Counted from the stretch's first letter, positions 22,677 to 35,836 are shown. The stretch is 64,000 nt of DNA from Hawksworthiomyces lignivorus (GCA_002917075.1 NTMA01000065.1:62001-126000), one strand, 5' to 3'. The notes: generated from the letters alone by a model not told the origin. Translations and numbers: made by a program.

Positions 22677-24272
22677 CTAGGACTTTTCGCTATCCACCTC
22701 CTTGCCAGCCGCACCCGCAGCCAGATCGGCACCCTCGGGGTTCTCTGCCTCGCTGACCGCGACCTTGTCGCCGAACTTTAGCGCCACCTCTTCGAGCGAC
22801 AGGCCCTTCGTCTCGGGCCAGAAGAGCGCGAAAAGAACGGCAAAGATGATCGTGAACGTCATCATGATCATGTAGAAGCGCCAGCCGATCGTCTGGAACG
22901 CGGTTGAGGCGCCCTCCACGAGACAGAGGGAGCCGACAAAGAGGCCTGCGCACGAGATGGCGAAGCCCTTGGCCCGGAGGTGGGTCGGCCAGATCTCGGA
23001 CCCGTACACGTACGTGGACGCGTCCATGCAGCCGCCGTAGAAGGTGAGATGCAGGTACAAGAAGAAGACGGCCGCAGAGTTGCCCGCCTTGTTGTCGGTA
23101 CCGCCGAACTTGGCGATGAGGATGCTCACGCCCAGCAGCGACGCCGCGCAGCCGGCCAGGCCGGTCGTCATCAGCCACTTGCGGCCGAAGCGGTCCAGCA
23201 TCAGCGCGTTGAAGAAGTTGACGAATATGCCCTCGGTGAGCCACCCGGCCGCCAGCGCGAGCGACTGGCTGTCGCTGTGCCCCAGGGACTTGTACAGAGA
23301 GGGGCCGTAGTTGTTGATCACCGTGGTTCCCGTGAGCTGGCCGGCGAGGAGCGTCGAGAAGCCGATAATGGCCCGTTTGCGGTAGTGGGGGATCGTGAAA
23401 AGGGAGCCCCAGGAATTGGGAAGGGTGCGCTCGTACGCGAGCTGGGCGTAGATCTGGTCGAACTCGCGGGCGACAAATTCTCTGCTCTCCCCATCGCCGG
23501 CCCGGCGGTGGATCTTCTCCAGCACCAGCTTGGCCCGCTCGTTTCGGTCGTTCTCGATCAGCCAGCGCGGCGACTCGGGAATGAGGTATACGCCGCTCGC
23601 CAGTATGATCGGGAAAATGCACTGGATAGCAAGAGGCGGGCGCCACTGGGAGCCGTTGGCGTTGACAAAGTAGAAGCCGAAGCCGACCCAGGCCGAGGAG
23701 GCGTACCCGATCAGAATCGATACGCCGTGGAGGCCCACGAGCAGCCCGCGCGAGTGCGGAGGGGACACCTCGCTCTGCCAGAGGGGGACTAGCATGACGA
23801 GGCCGCCAATGCCCAGACCGGCGACAAACCGGGCCACGAGAAACATGGCAATATGCACCGAGCCTGCCTGCAGAGCGCCGCCGACGATTGCGAACAGAGA
23901 GGCGACAAACATGGCCTTGCGCCGCCCTAGCTTGTCGGCCGTGACGCCTGCCATGAGAGTGCCGAAGAGGCCACCCCCTTGGAACAGTCCATTGATAGCA
24001 CCCGTGATTGCTGCGGAGTTGCTCGCGGTGTCTAAGCTAAAGTACGCTAGGAACGAGGGCTGCCCAAGCGTAGAACCGATAATCGCTGAGCAGTAGCCAT
24101 ATGTGAGACTTCCAAATGTAGCAAAGGCAATAATCTATCGAGTCAAGCATTCGGCCGATAGCTGTCAGTTTGACGGCTCTTCATAGTTCGTGGTGGACGA
24201 GCAAGAACATATTTGACTTACGAGCAAGTTATAAGCCGAAATAGACTCTCCGCGCTTGCTGAGGACCTTCAT
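22677..24272 (-). CDS. MFS sugar porter-type transporter
   Basis: Two exons: 24272-24222 and 24134-22677 (502 aa); intron GTAAGT..TAG, 87 nt, phase 0. Sugar-porter signatures are present: DKLGRRKAM between helices 2 and 3, PESPRWLIEN after helix 6, DRFGRKWLM in the second half and PETKGLSLEE at the end of helix 12. Twelve membrane helices are expected. Exon 2 starts in helix 1 (IIAFATFGSLTYGYCSAIIG), so the 17-residue exon 1 is the short cytosolic N-terminus. Substrate (hexose, maltose or other polyol/sugar) cannot be told from sequence. The C-terminus is acidic. Confidence 0.9.
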
Positions 24273-25470
24273 GTTTGCACAATGCCTTTTCAAACAGCTG
24301 AATCACAGAATTAATGTCTTGGCGATGATTTTTCATCACCGAAAGAAAATGGACGTGCGTCTAGATATAGATATATCCCAACTCTGCAGCTGATCAATCT
24401 CAACATGAGGTACGAAGGTGGTGTTCCAAGGAGCATGCCACCGCTGCATGATTACGAAGGGAGCGCATATACATGGCATGCTTCTTGATCTTACTTGGTA
24501 ACGCTAATTTTACCCCAAATACCAAAATAAGGTGTGAGTCCGAGGATAGTTGTGAAATCATCCTTGAAGACGTGCTGGATAGTGCTTAGCCGGTGATGTT
24601 CAGATAAGGATCTAGGCTAGAGCCCTCTTAAATCTATCAAGTGGAGAAGAGACGGACAAATCACAAGTTATCTTGTGCAGGGCGAGCCATGAGGATCAAG
24701 TTGCTATCTCGGGTAATGCTTAAGCGGACTCCCACTAGACTTGGCACTAGCACTTTCGGATGATACGTCAATGCAAACTAAGAAGCTTTGAAGAGGCACT
24801 TCTCCTCAATCTAGTAGCTAATAATCAGACGTTTCAATGTAGCACAAACCCCGGTACCCCAGTCCTTATTGACACATTGTCTTTGATGTTGATCGGTTAG
24901 TGGGTCATGAGAAACAATGATGTGAGCTACGCTGACTTCATCTCGAGTTGCAACCCAAGACAGCATCATCTCTCGTTTATTGTTTGTAGACAGCTGGATA
25001 GGATAATGCTTACCCAGGTTCAAAGTGGACAGAGATTTGCCGAGATGGGATCCTAGCCAACACTATACCATATGCTGATGATGGTGACACTTCTCGGAGG
25101 ACTATTACTTCACCGGCCACCTGATCATATGCCGACGTGCCTACCCGAGTGTGATCACGGCGGAGAAGTATAGCATTAGGTTTCGGCCATTGTGGACTCT
25201 GCGGGCGTCGCTTCGGTGCTCTATCTGGGGATGTATATGCTCAACTAGATGAAGCCGATAGACAATTTGCGCTATATGCTAAATATTAGTCCGGAGTCGG
25301 ATAGTGCCTACCCAGGAATTGTTCAGCTACGTGTTGGGTGTCACTAATTCAGCTATATATTCTAATTCGACTCTCCAAATAGTTACTATCGCTTACTCCC
25401 AAACAGCTTCGTATCGTGTGCCGCATTTTATCCTTCTTAGCTTCTGTTTGTGCTCACTACCTTAACCAAA
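24273..25470. other. Intergenic, divergent promoter of the transporter and nitrilase
   Basis: No coding sequence recognised. AT-richer than DNA to the left; this is where base composition changes from the GC-rich housekeeping block to the accessory block. Confidence 0.5.
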
Positions 25471-26728
25471 ATGTCCATTCGTCAGTGGAAAGCTGCTGTT
25501 TGCCAGACTGAGCCTTGCTGGTTCGACAAAGATGCCGGAGTCAAGAAGTCGGTCAACCTCATCCGTGAAGCAAAAGAGAATGGTGCATCTCTGATTGCAT
25601 TTTCCGAAGTCTGGATTCCCGGTTATCCTAATTTCTTATGGTCTGGCAATTACGTCGAAAACTTGCCCCTTGTACAGAAGTACATGGCCAACAGCATAAC
25701 AGCTTATGGTAGCGAGATACTCGAGATTCGCAAGGCGGCAGCCGCGAACAAGATGTATGTCTCGTTTGGTTTCAGTGAGCGCGCGGGTCATACTCTCTAC
25801 CTCGCCCAGATGTTCATTGGTCCAGACGGCAATGTGCTGCTTCATCGGCGCAAGACGAAACCCACACATATTGAGCGGACGGTATTTGGGGATGCTACGG
25901 GCGATTCTCTTCGAACTGTGGTAGATACACCCCTCGGACGAATTGGCATGTTAAACTGCTGGGGTAAGTATTCTTGTACTGCGGGATCATATCTATTTTT
26001 TTTTTATTTTTTATGGATTCATTGCAGAATAGCGACTAAAATTTCATGTGCCCCATACAGAGCATCTGCAGCCGCTGTTGAAATACCATACTTATGCACA
26101 AGGTGAACAAGTTCATATCGCAGCTTGGCCATCGAACGGAGTGTACCCTGGTCCGCACGCTCCTGAACCATACTCGGTCTTTTCCGAGGCCAACGAGGTC
26201 ACTGCTAGTCGCATGTACGCTCTGGAGGGTGCCGTGTATGTCCTCTGCACGAATCAGCCTCTGTCAGTAGAAGGTAGTAGGCTCAATAGTGAGGGTCAAG
26301 GTGGCGCCACAAAGGACAATTTTCTGCTGAGCGGTGGATGCGGCCGCTCGGCCGTCTTTGGCCCAGATGGCAGACAGCTTACGGAGACCACTGATCCAAT
26401 GTTTGACGGGCTCATCTACTGCGATATTGATCTTGATAAGATTGATGTTGCCAAGAACCTGACTGACTGCGTCGGCCACTACTCGCGGCCCGACCTCTTG
26501 CGCCTCGTCGTCGACGACCAGCCCAAGAACTACGTCACGCGCGTTTCTGATGGACCTCTGAAGATCAGCTATCACTCACCCACGAGCAACACGCACCTCA
26601 TTGATACCCATGTGACTCTTGAAGAACTTTTGGCCCAGGAAACAAGGGCGGCGGTTCCGTTGACAAAGGAGAATACTCAAAACGGAGCGAAATCTAACGG
26701 AGAAAGGGGGACGATTATGGCACTTTGA
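25471..26728 (+). CDS. Nitrilase (carbon-nitrogen hydrolase family)
   Basis: Two exons: 25471-25963 and 26061-26728 (386 aa); intron GTAAGT..CAG, 97 nt, phase 1. The Glu-Lys-Cys triad is visible: E46 in AFSEVWIPGYP, K128 in HRRKTKPTH, and C163 in LNCWEHLQPLLKY, which the intron interrupts just after CW. The CWEHLQPLLKY form and AAWP further on are those of nitrilases; cyanide hydratases usually have a different sequence after CWE, so nitrilase is preferred. It would hydrolyse a nitrile to acid plus ammonia. The next gene downstream on the same strand is a Zn2Cys6 regulator, a possible local controller. Start is ATG 25471 (MSIRQWKAAVCQ). Confidence 0.9.
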
Positions 26729-27907
26729 TGAAGATGAGATTTCTTTGAGAAGAAGATGAGTGACACTGTATACCGCTCTAGTTCTACTTCTGCAGTGAAT
26801 TTACTTATGACATATATTTGCTGAAAATATTCACACCCGCCATCAAGCGCCTGCTGAGATGATCTCTTGTGGGAGGAGCTAATAGAGCAGTTCACGCTGT
26901 AGGACATCTTGTGCTTTAAGCCATAAATAAGTTATTAAGTAAAAGCAGCTATGAATCTATCGAATGATAGCTTAGATGGAAGTCTTGCAAACTGAGCAGT
27001 GAACGACGCAACGCTGGGCATGTGGCAGGCACGGACATTCAACGGTGGTCCACAGTGTCAGACTTTTGGGGCGATTGGTTGCTTGTTGTGAGTCTAAACA
27101 GCTGTCAAAGGTAATATTATTGTCTAAACGGGCTGGTTGTGAACTCCAAATAGCATTCTTGCAATATGTATATATTCCTCCACAAACGAACCCTGCTCAT
27201 CTGGGTACTCGTATATGGGGTCCGGTCTCCGCCTATCGTGCTAGTTTGTGCAAGATGTGGAGACTCCCAGTAGTCGCTCTAGGCTCTGATTAAATAGAAG
27301 TCCGGTAGACTTGTATCGGAAAAGAGGTGCTTGACTACGTTATCACCCATGGGCGAAGTACGTAATAACTTATCCTTTGATGTAATAAAGTGGGATAAAG
27401 ATCTAGCTAACTACCCAAAGGCTTAATCGGAAGTATATATATTCCTAATATAAACCAAGTTAGCCAAAGAAGTTCGTACCCGGTATACTAATAACCGTAG
27501 CCGTGTTTCTTGTTATATAATGCATATACCTATCCATGAGCAATTGCGGTGCCTCTTCTAATAGTTTAAGCAAACTTTCAGATGTGATATATGATAGTGG
27601 AGTTTTTCTTTCAATCGGTGCATACAGAGATACAGGTGGGCCTCCTGGAGGCTTTGGTGACAAGACTGTAGAATGTAAGAGAAATAATTACTGATAACAA
27701 CCTAGTCAAACTAAGCTCGAATAAAATCTGGAACCAATTTGCCGTGGGGCATTCCAGTTTTAATGCACATAAACCGCTGGTAGCCTAACTACGGCCTTTT
27801 CTCCACCATCTCACATCGGCGGCGATTGATGCGCGGGCTCACCGATTACACCGAGAGCTGTCATAGATGACGCACCCTCCTCTTTGTAGCTCATCTCTGC
27901 AGTAATT
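26729..27907. other. Intergenic, no gene seen
   Basis: Between nitrilase and the regulator. AT-rich; short frames only. Contains the regulator promoter. Confidence 0.5.
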
Positions 27908-30737
27908 ATGGCTGGCAGTAGGAAGCGAGTTTCTCTGGCTTGTGAGGCCTGCCGCGCTCGCCGGAGTCGAGTATGTCACGGCTTAGAGGCCACATCCGTG
28001 AATAACCTGCTCTATCCTAACGACAATCACAGTGTAGCGGTGAACAGCCGCAGTGCGCTTCATGCATACAGAGAGGGATCGAGTGCTTATACAAGCACAC
28101 TGAGAACAAGCGCAAGTAGGTCGGGAGCTTTTATGTTTTTGTCATGATTCATGGCTGATTGATCTTCTTGGATGCGGCAGACCACCCAGCAAGCGCTTCG
28201 TCCAGTCCCTGCAGGCTCGGATTGCACTCTTAGAGGAGAGACTTGCTGCGGTGGGCACGGCTGTGCAGGAGAGCCCACCGGAACCTAAAGACACTGCAGA
28301 CAGCGGTGACGAAAGTGGAAGGGAGGAGCTTGCAGACGACTCCGATTCGGACGACAGTTCGAGCCAAGTAAGACCGCGAAACCCGATCGGTGAGATAACT
28401 CATCGAGCAGGCCGCCTGAACATTGGCGAGGACGGCCAGCTGCGATACTTTGGCGCACAAAGCAATTACCACCTTCTCCATGGGCCAATTTATGACCCCG
28501 CAAATCAGTCGTTGGACACGTCGCAGCGAGCCGGCCTCGATGCCGCTGCTCGCCTTGGGAAGTTGACCAAGTCGTCCCCAGAGATTGAAGAGCACTTGCT
28601 GGAGCTCTACTGGCGATGGCAAAATCCGTGGGTCTATCTGCTTGATAAGGAGTCATTTATGCAAGATTATAGGAAGGGCGGTGCTGGTTTATATTGCACG
28701 CCTCTTCTCCTCTCTTCTGTCCTTGCAGTAGCGGCGCGGTATTCCGACCGTGTAGAAGTTCGCTCGGATCCCGCTGATCCCCACACCGCGGGAAACACGT
28801 TCGCCGAGCAAGCGAAGTTGCTGTTCTGGTACGAGTCCGAGACGGCGACCCTAGCGACAGTCCAGGCCGCATGCTTACTCTCATTTCGGTGGATGTCTGA
28901 GAATAAAGAGGCGCTGGGCTGGCTTTATATGGGTAATTAAAACCTCCATGCTTCTAGATTGTAAGCTGAAGACGCGTGAAATCACTAACTTTCAGTCCAA
29001 CAGGAATGGCGACAAGGATGGCGTACAATCTAGGACTGAACCTTGACTGTGCCAAATGGATTGCCTCCGGCCATATAACCAAGGAGGAAGCGGAAATCAG
29101 GAACATCACTTGGTGGGGCTGCTACAAACTCGACAAGTAGGTCACCGAGCCCCAGGGTACTCTTACATGCAGGACTAACATGCTGCGCTTAAAACCACAG
29201 GTTATACTCGCTTGGTCTAGGCCGACCTGGAACCACACTTTCACGCGACATCGTAAGTCTAACTGCAGGGCTTTTCACTAATGCTCTAGCCCTGGCATGT
29301 AGTATATACCATCTAATCGTCGTGCTCAGGCTTGTCCAAAGCCCGAACTGCGTTCTTCCGTCGAGTTCGAGCCTTGGGTCCCTTGTTTGCATGAGAACAA
29401 GACTCAGCTGGGGGCCCATTCTCGAGCAGTTTCATCTATGATTGCGTCTTGTGAGCACTTGAGCATAATATCTGAGCCACTTGAGCAGCTGTACGTTCCA
29501 TGTGCGACCGTGATTTATTTTTTGATACTTACTTTGAACGCAGATATGCTGCGAACAGCAAGATGTCAAGAATCGACGCTGAAAATATCGTGGCTAGTGC
29601 CGATGTGGCTTGCAATGCCTTCTACACAAATCTTCCTAGTCACCTACGTCTCTCTTCTCCTCGCACTGCATGCCTTCCGCACGTGTACCAGCTGCAGTAA
29701 GTTTGGTCTGTAAATACAAGTCGGAGTGATCGATATTCTAAGAGTACTGAATTTCGTAGCATTCAATTCCATGTCATGCAGATTCAGCTACACCGGCCTC
29801 TGATTCACAGGCGCAAAAAAGAATCACCAGAGGGAGATTCGCACTTGGCTGCGTGCCGACACGCGGCCACAGAGATTGCAAAGCTCCTCCGAATATACCA
29901 TTATCATTATACCCTGGTAGGATCTTTCATTGTCTCGTCAGTAAAAATGCCGTAAATCTTTTCGTGGCTGATACGTTTCAAATTTAGCGACTGGTGCCTG
30001 TGGTAACAGTTATCAACACTTTCAACGCTGCAATCATCCATCTGATGGATGCTGCGTCTCCCGAGGAGTCAGTGAGGCGGGCCGCTTTGCGCAACCTGAA
30101 AATTTGTGTCACTGCGCTAGGTATCATGGGTCTAGCTTGGTCTTGGAGCAAACGAGCTTTGCGCACGTTTCGTCTGCTCGCCAATGAGTGGCTCATACCT
30201 CATGTCATGCCGAGTGATTTGAGATATGGCGAGACCCTTGACGACTCAGACCCATTGCCAACGGAATCCAGAGACGCAGGGGATGTACGACAACAGAGGT
30301 TCTGGGATAGCCTTGAGAAACAACAGCAGCTAGACGTTCCGGTTCCCGCTATGGTACCTAATTACGGAGACTGGACCGCACCAGCTTCATGGCTGCTGGA
30401 ACAGCAAGAAATTCAACAGGAAACAGAGGAACAGCGGCAACAAGGAGAGCGGCAGCAACAACAACAGCCGCAATTTGCGGCGGCCTCTACAATCTATGAG
30501 AGCCAGGCTGATGACGGTAGCTTAGGTGGTGTAGCAGACTTCAGCGGAATAGAGTGGCTCTTTAATGTTGATCTTTCCCTGAGCAATTTTGGCAATGCAC
30601 CTGGCGAGTTGGACAATATGACCCAAATTGATCCATGGATTTTTGCCAACGCCCATCAACCATACGCGAATGATGATCTAGTCAACGGAGAAGCAACAGA
30701 AGCTCCATTAACACACCAAAGTTGGCTATTTTCTTAG
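27908..30737 (+). CDS. Zn2Cys6 transcription factor with fungal middle homology region
   Basis: Nine exons: 27908-27970, 28033-28115, 28181-28932, 29004-29136, 29201-29252, 29303-29490, 29544-29696, 29760-29916, 29988-30737 (776 aa). All introns are 50-72 nt GT-AG and all phases agree; the 50-nt intron at 29253 is the least certain. The zinc cluster is C12, C15, C22, C29, C32, C39 (CX2CX6CX6CX2CX6C), split by intron 1. A linker and short coiled coil (KPPSKRFVQSLQARIALLEERL) follow. The fungal_trans region includes YMGMATRMAYNLGLNLD and the WWGCYKLDKLYSLGLGRP motif. A Gln-rich tract precedes an acidic C-terminus, plausibly activating. Being next to the nitrilase, it may regulate it; this is inference from position only. 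Confidence 0.85.
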
Positions 30738-31084
30738 AGTCGGCAGAGACTAGACCTTCTGCAGGGTGAGTAGATCTGAGTGGAAGCGGCGCAATAGTCT
30801 GCAATTTGTAGAAAACGATGCCACGCGTTTCATCTTATTAAATATCTAGTGAGCTCGTGATACCCAGTATCAGTGCCTGCCATTACTTCACAACTCTTAT
30901 CTAGGAGATGAGAGTTGATTTTATGAGTTGCTGGCTACTGTCAGGGAAAAGTGCAGATTACGGCTGGCGTTTATCACCCTTGAGCAGTATAGGAAATTTG
31001 AAACTGTTTAAGCAAAACTTCTTGTAGGACATCTGGGTATCTTAAATTCTTCAATCATATCTTTGTCCAGCAAAGGTCATGTCA
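30738..31084. other. Intergenic
   Basis: 3' region of the regulator; nothing else seen. Confidence 0.5.
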
Positions 31085-31890
31085 TTATATAGCATCTTGG
31101 CATTCTTCTACTCCATGGCCAAGGAAAATAGGTGTTTTCCGGAAGTTAGGCTTCGCTGCTGTCGTGCAGCTGGCGCAGAGATCCGGTGCCAGCTCATCGC
31201 GTAGCCATGCAACAGCCCGGGCAGGCGGATCCAGCCCAGCAGCAGCATCTTCCTTGTCTAAGCTCCTGCTGTCTGTGTCCTCCTCTCTGGAACGGGTCAA
31301 AGAAATCGTCTTAGCTTTGAGCGTCGCTTTTTTGATACGGTGTCGAAAGCGATATTTGCTCTTCCAACCGCGCCGCGAAAGGCAGCCAGCCGCACATCCC
31401 AAACATGGCGGCAAGGGGCTCCCCCTCCCACCGGAGGAGAGCCACCAGAGCTGCCGCGCAGCCCTGACTCAGCCCGCCGACGATGACATTGGCGGCGCCG
31501 CCGGGTACGGCAGCGATCTCGTGGCGCCACAGGTCGTGGAGATACGCTGTTGTCTCGACGAGGCCTGGCACCTGGAGCTCCTCGCGGTAGGTGGCGGGAG
31601 GGTCTAGCTTCCAGTTGTCAAACCACTGGTGAGCCAGGGCGCGGCGGTAGACGGTAGACGGTGGCGCGGCGCCGTGCCGCTGTGGGGAAGACGAAGCGCG
31701 CATGTGGGAAGGCCAGGCGGAGTGTGAGGGCTGTTGTTTTAGTTGCCGTGCTGTCAGATAACGAAGTAATCGGCGGAGGAGGAGCGATGGGCGAATCGAG
31801 GAGAGCCAGGCCGAATTCCTCCCCAGAAGAACCGCGGCCATGGAGAAGAATAAAAGTCTGCTTGTGGGGTAGTGTACGGCAAAACCACAA
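31085..31890 (-). pseudogene. Broken acyl-protein thioesterase / carboxylesterase-like gene
   Basis: The alpha/beta hydrolase (phospholipase/carboxylesterase, Abhydrolase_2) family is recognisable in pieces on the minus strand. The oxyanion motif FILLHGRGSSGEEFG and FVFPTA.RR lie in one frame; AHQWFDNWKLD, the nucleophile motif GGLSQG (Ser in G-L-S-Q-G) and MFGMCGWLPF lie in another. A tandem 7-bp duplication at 31646-31659 accounts exactly for the first shift. Downstream, the frame stops near 31311, and a further change of frame is needed to reach PARAVAWLRDEL and TPIFLGHGVE. The C-terminal His-containing block (usually GHWY) is missing. No clear start codon context is seen. An intron could explain one of the changes, but not all. 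Confidence 0.78.
31646..31659. repeat. 7-bp tandem duplication causing a frameshift
   Basis: GGTAGAC occurs twice in a row (31646-31652 and 31653-31659). With a single copy the hydrolase frame would run on through the family's conserved QWFDNW block, so the duplication is the likely inactivating event. Confidence 0.85.
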
Positions 31891-32533
31891 GAGGCTGTGG
31901 ATAGTCCATGATTGCGCATACGAGGCGATGCTGCGCTTTCAACTGGGTCAAAACGGTGCTGCCGAACAGTTATTCGTACTAACCCCTGCCAAATGCAGCA
32001 CAAATTTCATGCGAGGTGAAAGCTGATGCCGCAATAATATTGATCCATGGTAAGCCTATGTTCGATGGTTGAGTAACGAGCCAGACCTGTTCCTCGCAAG
32101 GCTATCGAACCAACTGCTTCAAAACTAATTATTCACCTCTGTATCGTCATACAGACTTAGACTTTGAGAGTAGGAAGTTGTTGCTCGCATGGGACAGGAC
32201 TTTGGGGTAGGGGAATTGGAGCAAGTACGAGAATTTGGCTAAGAAGATAAGTCTGGGAAAAGAGAGCGAGAGGGGATGAGGAAGGGATCAGAAGGCGGCT
32301 GAGAACTTTTTTACAGATTACTGTCTAGGCTGTCCGTGCCGGTACGAACGGAGATCGGCACGCCGATAAGTCGCCAAAACATGGGTCTTACACAGCATCT
32401 ATGTGCGGTCATCAAGGAGGTGGCGAGCGTAGGGCTACCGATTTTGGAAGCCACAATAGTATGTTCTAAATTATAGATACAATAGAGGATTTGATAGCGT
32501 CGACTGCTACTTGCCTCATGGCATCAAGGAGTC
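31891..32533. other. Intergenic
   Basis: Between the broken hydrolase and the 3' end of the Ctf1-like regulator. No gene seen. Confidence 0.5.
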
Positions 32534-35077
32534 CTATGAGCAACTAAGTCCTATACTTTCGGAAAGTGTAATGAAATCATCGAATACTTCGATTTTCCCT
32601 GTTGGATTACCGAGCCATAAGTCCAAATCAAAATTTGGGCTCGAAATCTCCGATGTATATTGTGGTCGTTCAACAGGATTGACTTCCAATGCTTGGGTTG
32701 GTTGAGACTGGCCAGTTGGTATAGACGCCTCGGCAGATTTTCCGCTTGGGGATATTAAAGTCTCATTAGGGCTTATAGTCGCACTCCATCGGAATTCTGA
32801 CAATATATCCGATGTCGAAGACGAAGATAACATCTTCTCGCCAAGACTTGGGCAATCGCCAAGGAACATCCATTCCATCGCATCCCTTGCCATGTCAGCT
32901 GCAAAATACATGTCTTGCAAGCTCTGCAAGACTCGCATGCACCTGCGGTATCCCTCCAAAGCCTTCATACGGTCAGCTTGGATGAGCCCTTTGACGATGA
33001 GCAAGTGTACTGTTGTTGCTGCAACAACAACAGTGATCGCTGCAGGCGGCAATAGGCGGTCTAGCCCGGCATCATGTAGTTCGCTTGCCGTGTCAGAGAT
33101 TTGAGTTGCCGCATACTGCATATGGATCTTACTCATTTCTTGCTCGAACAGCAACGGGGCTGGTCCACCAGCGTAAAGGAAAGATGTATATCGTGACCTG
33201 TGCAGACCGGCCTGTATTGTATGAAAAATCATGTGTAACACTGCCCGGTGAAGTCTGACGGATACATCGCTTTCGTTTGCGCTTCTATCTGATGGATCGT
33301 ATCGGCAGTTGGCTGGCAGCGCCTTGTGCCAGGCCGCAAGAGATTCGCGGCAGGACGAAAGCTCAGAGTTGCTCTCGGGATCTGCACAAAGAGGGTTCAT
33401 TGTTGTTACTGCGCTGGATAAGCTCTCAGAGCTGTTCTCTGAAAACACAGAGAAGTGAGTTGGCACTTGATGCGGTAGGCAGTGGCACAATCGGGCTAGG
33501 GCAGCACATAGGTGTGCCAAGTCACGACTCGTGTGTCCTCCATTGGCATAGGAGCACATTTCAATGAACTCTTTGCGGTTAGTAGAGGGCTCTACATCAA
33601 AATCAGTCTCTTCCAGAACAGAGATCGTAATTTCGTCCTTTCTGATACGAGTTGGGCGGCGCATGGCCATTGAGACGAGGCGGTCGCGCATGATACAAGC
33701 CCACCAGACGCGCCTGCGAAGGCGAACTTCGCTCGGCAGAGCCAATGGGTCGGGTTCACGATGTAGGCCAGCTGCAAAAGCTTGCGAAATAGCAACATCA
33801 ATCCAATACCACGAGTTCCGATGGTCTTCAGCCGTCTCGTACCACAGAGTCATAAGAAGGAGCGCTTGAACAACGACAAGCCGCCCAGACTCGCAATTTA
33901 AATCGTAGAGAAGCTGAAAAATGCGTAAGCATCAATTTCAAGTATTGATTTTATACATATTTGCTCTGGAGTGAACTTACTCTCACCCTCTCGAACAGTT
34001 TCTTGCGGGCTTCTCGGCGTGTCCGAAAGCCAGCTTTGCGCAACTGGTCCATGTCCACATGCGCAGCGCCAGCAAACATAATAGCCTGAAACAACAAGAG
34101 ACTTATTTGCCCATTGGATCCGTCCCGCATCGAAACTGACAGCAAAAAGCCGCATAGGTCGAGTATGGGTATAAATGGATGTACGTAGTCAAAGAATGAC
34201 CGAAGCAGAGCATTCTGAATTTCTGTCTCTGGAATCTCAAGAGCACCTTTGGTATATAAATAAAAAAGGTCTTCATCAGAGATTCGAGCCTCGAGGGGGC
34301 TGATGAACCCAGGTAAATTTATATAAGTCTTCGTGTCAAAATGTGGTTGAAGACTTGGTTTAGATTCCGTTCGACCAAATATGGCTTCCGTACTAGACGT
34401 CTGCATTGGCTCTGATCCAGTGCCCGTACCTAAGGTTGCGAAAGACATGGCATTGATTTTTACATCCTCGCTGCAAAGTGTTCGGAGGAGCGTGACCGGG
34501 CAGGAAGTTTCTTGCGGCAGGTTGTGTGAGTTTTGTGTATTGTGTAACTTGCAAACTGCATTGTGGGGATATTCTTACCTGAGCAGGCTCCATTCGCTGT
34601 GGCCATGTTGCTCTCGATAATACTATCTATCGCTGTATTTTCTGGGTCGACACTGATGGAACTACTAGGTGATGTTTTGGGAACATCCTCTCCAGTCTCT
34701 TTGGCTTTTGCGAGTTCATTTGCGAAAGGATTGATACGGCGCTGCCTACAAAGGATATTAGTAGCTCGAGCTTGCAATTTCATCTCAAGACACTTGGAAG
34801 AAATGGAAACATACCGCCCTTTGCGAGTAACAACAACGCACTCGACAGTATCCCATTTACAATTGCCGCACGGAGCGCCTCTTTCGCTAACGTCGCATCT
34901 CACCTTGCGAGACCGACATGATAGGCAGGCCGTTTGCGCACGATGTCTATACTTTTGTTTTCTTCTTGCTTTTTCTTGTAATACTGTAGCATCTGAGCTT
35001 TCTTCGGGCGATGCCTCTTTCATGAGGGGGATTATGGGTTCCGTGGATAAACGGTTCTTGTCCGATTCGAGATGCAT
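32534..35077 (-). CDS. Zn2Cys6 transcription factor, Ctf1-beta-like
   Basis: Four exons: 35077-34815, 34745-34579, 34429-33981, 33913-32534 (752 aa); all introns GT-AG with matching phases. The zinc cluster is C51, C54, C61, C70, C73, C80 (CX2CX6CX8CX2CX6C) in ACLSCRSRKVRCDV, the form seen in cutinase factor Ctf1 and fatty-acid regulators FarA/FarB. The middle region has LLYDLNCESGRLVVVQALLLMTLWYE and GLHREPDPLALPSEVRLRRRVWW, also Ctf1-like. That family controls fatty-acid and peroxisomal genes through CCTCGG sites. It lies at the left edge of the acyl-CoA cluster, divergent from a second regulator, so a role in cluster control is plausible but unproven. Exon 3 acceptor (TTAG at 34430) is the least certain junction. 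Confidence 0.85.
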
Positions 35078-35836
35078 ATTGACATAGAGGACCGTAGTTG
35101 AGATGGATTTGGTTTTGATTTGTTCTTGACCTCTCTTCCTCTTTTCTCTTCTTTTTTAAGAAAGAATTGAAAAGAAATACGAAATAGGCACCGTTGAAAT
35201 CACGCAAGAAGCCTTCAGGAGCCAATTGCAAAGGGTATCGATTCAATATCCCCAATGTACCGCTAGTCATTACACAAACTAAAACGTCGCCAGGAATTAC
35301 ACGAGTTACAAGGACGGCACAACACGGCAATATATAGCCGTGGTTCCCCACAGCGAATTTAGTGAGATCTTAGTTCGTGCTATGGAGATCGCAAGCCGTA
35401 ATGTTTCCATCATTTATGATCGTGTCGACTCTATCGTTTACTCGTATAGATGGCATGTGGTATTCGGATGCATCTGGGAGAACTATAGTGAGGATAGAAA
35501 AAGATCGCATGGAACGATACATAAGAAGGAAAAGAAGCTCGCAGCAATGGCTGCAAGCACTTTCATACTCGGCGGGATTTATACCCATACAGCTCCTAGT
35601 TTTCCAAAATTTCTTAGTCCGTCAGATGGGGCAACTCTGTTGTCAATCGAGCTAGTCAATAAGCCAAAGTGCGGAGAACAGGATACTTCCCCAGGTCACA
35701 ATGATACATTACCCCGAGCTTCTGCATCTGCTTTGAGAGCTCAGGCACTCTGAATTGAGGCATTCGTTTTGCTCACCAGTGTCTTTAATTCCATCGTTTG
35801 ACCAACATAGATACGACCTCCCAATTGCAGGATACA
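35078..35836. other. Divergent promoter between two Zn2Cys6 regulators
   Basis: No coding sequence recognised. An in-frame ATG at 35798 could extend the right-hand regulator by 13 residues. Confidence 0.5.
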
